Shown in pieces: positions 61,752 through 64,000 of a stretch of 64,000 nucleotides of DNA. Made by a program: the position numbers and the translations under genes. The notes beneath the pieces were generated by a model. That model was given only the letters and a program-made list of their open reading frames with translations. It ran no database searches and had not been told where the DNA came from. Numbering within the stretch: the first letter of the stretch is position 1; each line of letters opens with the position of its first letter. The stretch comes from Novosphingobium sp. NDB2Meth1. Its GTDB lineage: Bacteria; Pseudomonadota; Alphaproteobacteria; Sphingomonadales; Sphingomonadaceae. The stretch is taken from the NCBI RefSeq assembly GCF_900117425.1, contig NZ_FPEH01000032.1, forward strand, positions 186,001 to 250,000, in the 5' to 3' direction.

Positions 61752-62674
61752 AGTGGCCCAGTCGTCAGCAGCGAAAGCAGCAGATCTCCACCCAGCTACT
61801 CGCACACCACCAGAATGTTCGCCCGTTGCCTGGCATCGCCAATCCCGCTGCCCGCGACACGCTCGCCATGCAGATCGTGGCGAGCCTTCGGCGGGAGGAG
61901 TATTTCCAGGTCATCCAGCGGCGGGGCCCGGTCGGTGCTGATCGCGCCAATCCACACCTCGACAGCTTCGAGGCGGAGCAAGGTGTCGTCCATCTTCTCC
62001 AGCAGAACGCCTATGACGAGGCTGCATGGCTCGTCTTCCTGATGGTTCATCTCGCCAAGCCGAGCGAAAGCGGATGGCGGCGGCTGCGTGATATCTACGG
62101 CATGCTCGGACAGGGACGTTGGACCTGGGCGGCCGTAAGCGCCAATCCGGCCGCCTTTGAGCAATGGTTGGCCGCCAATTGGCGGTCGATCGGCGGCAAG
62201 TTTGGCAACCATCGCAAATACGAGAGTTTAGAGCCGGGCAAGCAGCGGGCGATGGGCCCTGCAGTAGTGACCTACGTGAACTGGGTGAACGCTGCCGGTG
62301 GCCATCAGGCGCTCTTTGCCCAGATTGTCCTTAACGCCGGCAACGATCCGCATGTCATCTTTGACGCATTCTACCGGTCGCTCCCCGTCAAGGGATACGG
62401 TCGACTGGGCAGATTCGACTGGGCAGCTATGTTGTCCCGCTACGGCTTCGCGCCGGGCGAGGCCGGTTCGGCCTATCTGAACACAGCAACTGGCCCCAAA
62501 GGAGGAATGCGTCTCCTATTCGCCGGGAACAAGGATGCAAATGTCGCGCCATCGACACTCCAGCATTGGCTCGACGAGTTGGATGCTACCCTGCAGGTGG
62601 GCATGGAGGTGCTGGAGGACTCGATCTGCAATTGGCAGAAGAATCCGACAGTCTTCGAACACTTCAAGGGATAA
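61748..62674 (+). CDS. Probable aGPT-pyrophosphorylase clade 3 protein
   Basis: 308 aa. I recognise the pattern of the alpha-glutamyl/putrescinyl thymine pyrophosphorylase clade 3 family: LGQGRWTWAAVSANP, KFGNHRKYESLE, FDAFYRSL, GSAYLNTATGPKGGMRLLF and the end VLEDSICNWQKNP. The family was described in connection with hypermodified pyrimidines in phage DNA. Coupled to a probable dCMP (hydroxy)methylase, it points to base modification or to a defence function. The recognition is from memory and was not searched. Confidence 0.72.
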   Translation: MKWPSRQQRKQQISTQLLAHHQNVRPLPGIANPAARDTLAMQIVASLRREEYFQVIQRRGPVGADRANPHLDSFEAEQGVVHLLQQNAYDEAAWLVFLMVHLAKPSESGWRRLRDIYGMLGQGRWTWAAVSANPAAFEQWLAANWRSIGGKFGNHRKYESLEPGKQRAMGPAVVTYVNWVNAAGGHQALFAQIVLNAGNDPHVIFDAFYRSLPVKGYGRLGRFDWAAMLSRYGFAPGEAGSAYLNTATGPKGGMRLLFAGNKDANVAPSTLQHWLDELDATLQVGMEVLEDSICNWQKNPTVFEHFKG

Positions 62675-62676
62675 GG

Positions 62677-62701
62677 TTCCGGCCGCGGCGTGCGGCCGGA
62701 A
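62677..62701. terminator. Hairpin between convergent genes
   Basis: Perfect 9-bp stem TTCCGGCCG (62677-62685) with CGGCCGGAA (62693-62701) and 7-nt loop, in the 31-nt gap between two convergent stops. No T-run, so it may be only a weak bidirectional terminator. Confidence 0.5.
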
Positions 62702-62705
62702 GGGT

Positions 62706-63806
62706 TCAGATTGCTTCCTGAATCTGTTCCCAAGTCCAAATCCGGCGAAGACGACGCAGGGCGCCCGGATTCACGATCCCGCGATGCTGCAGTTGGCCGA
62801 GAATGAGCCCCGGGGCCACCCCCAGTGAGACGGCAAACCTGCGTATAGAAGCGTCGTCTGGGCCGATGCTCAGCAGCTCGGCCTCGCGATTTTGCGGGAC
62901 GATTATTGCAGTGGCGAATTCGTTCGCCTCCTTCTCACAGGGATCGTCCCCCTCCATGCCCTCAATATCGACGAACGAAGAGGCCTCGTGCAGAAGCAGG
63001 TGGCCGATCTCGTGGAAGAGCGTGAACCAGAAGTGGTCGTCCGCCCGATGCCTGAAGCTCATTAGGATCATCGCCTTGTCCGGCGCGATCATTCGGCTTG
63101 CGCCGCTGGCGCGGCACCCCTTTGGAGCTTTTACGACTACGAGCGCGACGCCGGCGTCGGCCAGCAACTTCACCAGCGGCGGCATGAACCGGTTAGGCTT
63201 GCTGATCCTCGACAGCGCACGAATTTCTCCGAGACGGGCCCGGAGCGCATCACTCGACCAAGTGGCCGTCTGTCGGAGGTTAGCATTGAGTTCGCCTTCA
63301 CGCAGCCACATCGACGTCGCACCGTCGTGCTGCGTAAACGCCAACGATCGACGGAACCTCGCCTCGCGCTGATGGGGGCCGTAGCGCGCATCCCAAGACT
63401 TCAGGGTGCTGACGCCAAAGTAGGCCAGACGGCGCTCGAGTTCGATCGAGCGCATCTTCACCGTGATCCGACCCTTGCTACCGGGAGCCGGGATGCGGTC
63501 CAGCCAAGCATCGGCTTCCTCGTCGGATAGTAGATTGACTGCCTGAGCCAAAGCTTCCCGATATTTCGCCTGCCGAGTCTTCCAGAAAGTCGTCGATCCG
63601 CCGAGCATGCCAGATAACGCGTCCGCAGTAGCGTCGTCGATGGCTCCGAACCCGCTCATAAGGTCACGAAGCTGGGTTATGCCGCCTGCCAGCCGCCCAG
63701 AAAGCGCCTCAGCGGACACGCCACGTCGACGCATTGCCGACAGCACGCTGTCGCCCGGTCTGGAAAACCAGTCCTTCTCTTGCCGCTGAACATCGACAAT
63801 CGTCAT
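62706..63806 (-). CDS. HTH and ImmA metallopeptidase fusion protein
   Basis: 366 aa from the ATG at 63806 (MTIVDVQRQEKDWFSRPGDS). N-terminal HigA/XRE-like HTH (about 18-75, then STTFWKTRQAKYREAL) and a C-terminal ImmA/IrrE domain with HEIGH (His265, Glu266, His269) and EKEANEFATAIIVP. Such fusions act as antitoxin-protease regulators in toxin-antitoxin and defence systems. Start overlaps the stop of the upstream gene (TGATG), so the two are translated together. Confidence 0.88.
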   Translation of the reverse strand: MTIVDVQRQEKDWFSRPGDSVLSAMRRRGVSAEALSGRLAGGITQLRDLMSGFGAIDDATADALSGMLGGSTTFWKTRQAKYREALAQAVNLLSDEEADAWLDRIPAPGSKGRITVKMRSIELERRLAYFGVSTLKSWDARYGPHQREARFRRSLAFTQHDGATSMWLREGELNANLRQTATWSSDALRARLGEIRALSRISKPNRFMPPLVKLLADAGVALVVVKAPKGCRASGASRMIAPDKAMILMSFRHRADDHFWFTLFHEIGHLLLHEASSFVDIEGMEGDDPCEKEANEFATAIIVPQNREAELLSIGPDDASIRRFAVSLGVAPGLILGQLQHRGIVNPGALRRLRRIWTWEQIQEAI

Positions 63807-64000
63807 CACGAAATCTCGATCAGCATAATCCGCCGCACCTGCCCCCAAGCGACACTACCATCGACCTCCCGTGGTATTTTCTCGCCTACCGCATTGAACA
63901 CTGCGCGGTAGTGTGTACCGAATGAGAAGGAAAGGGAATCCCCTGCTAAAATATCGCCGCCTCGAAAGTCGATCAACTCGTCAACTGTAAGGAAAGATTC
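63806..64000 (-). CDS. Partial unknown gene (C-terminal 64 aa), probable partner of the HTH-ImmA protein
   Basis: On the minus strand an open frame runs from the window edge to a TGA at 63808-63806, overlapping the next ATG by one base. The 64 residues read ESFLTVDELIDFRGGDI at the start and GQVRRIMLIEIS at the end, a compact mixed alpha/beta tail. In HTH-ImmA systems the gene in this position is often a toxin or effector. No family recognised from this fragment. Confidence 0.6.
   Translation of the reverse strand, partial: ESFLTVDELIDFRGGDILAGDSLSFSFGTHYRAVFNAVGEKIPREVDGSVAWGQVRRIMLIEIS

Overview
The window is about 64 kb of high-GC DNA. Gene content and protein style fit an alphaproteobacterium of the Sphingomonadales (Novosphingobium/Sphingomonas-like). 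Supporting signs are several small TonB-family proteins, inverted REP-like pairs of the type common in sphingomonads, and Caulobacter-type sigma-F promoters. This assignment is inference; there is no rRNA or other marker gene here. No tRNA, rRNA or CRISPR array was recognised.

Layout. 1-7.3 kb holds housekeeping genes: PPK2, ribosomal protein L33, LolA, exonuclease III, GTP cyclohydrolase II, a DUF2721 protein, the GDP-mannose genes manA and manC, and a TonB-like protein. 7.3-14.7 kb is a soluble NAD-linked molybdenum formate dehydrogenase operon (fdsG-fdsB-mobA-fdsA-fdsD-fdhD) behind a co-oriented LysR gene with a palindromic T-N11-A operator. 14.8-17.1 kb has two nucleotide-sugar genes (UDP-sugar dehydrogenase and epimerase). 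17.4-21.5 kb is the biotin operon bioBFDA. 21.6-24.6 kb has a glycosidase-like lipoprotein, a cyclophilin and a second TonB-like protein.

24.6-35.0 kb is a sigma-F/bufferin-type metal-stress locus. It contains an ECF sigma factor behind a type II NADH dehydrogenase, a DUF1109/NrsF membrane anti-sigma factor, a DoxX protein, two secreted Cys-rich bufferin precursors (4-Cys DUF2282 type and 6-Cys type), one MNIO (DUF692) maturase and its DUF2063 partner. Both precursor genes have an exact GTAACC-N16-CGAA element, which is the known Caulobacter SigF promoter, and ndh has a one-mismatch copy. A MITE with 34-bp perfect terminal repeats lies between the two halves. 35-40 kb carries redox genes (GST, AhpD-like protein, a cNMP-domain reductase without its CxxC) and a third TonB-like protein. 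40.3-44.8 kb is an ethanolamine operon (eutB-eutC-permease) with a GH76 glycosidase at its end.

45.0-56.4 kb is an R-body (reb) locus. Seven tandem RebB-family genes run into a 384-aa unknown protein, a short coiled coil and a 1231-aa protein in which I see two nucleotidyltransferase-like signatures and a caspase-like His/Cys dyad. Two unusual regulators follow on the other strand: a degenerate AAA+ domain fused to AraC, and a CadC-like winged helix with TPR-like repeats.

57-64 kb looks like a mobile or defence island: an XRE/ImmA pair diverging from a ParB-DNA methyltransferase and a DUF5681 protein; a thymidylate synthase homologue with Asp in place of the dUMP-selecting Asn, translationally coupled to an apparent aGPT-pyrophosphorylase clade 3 protein; and a HTH-ImmA protein coupled to a gene that leaves the window.
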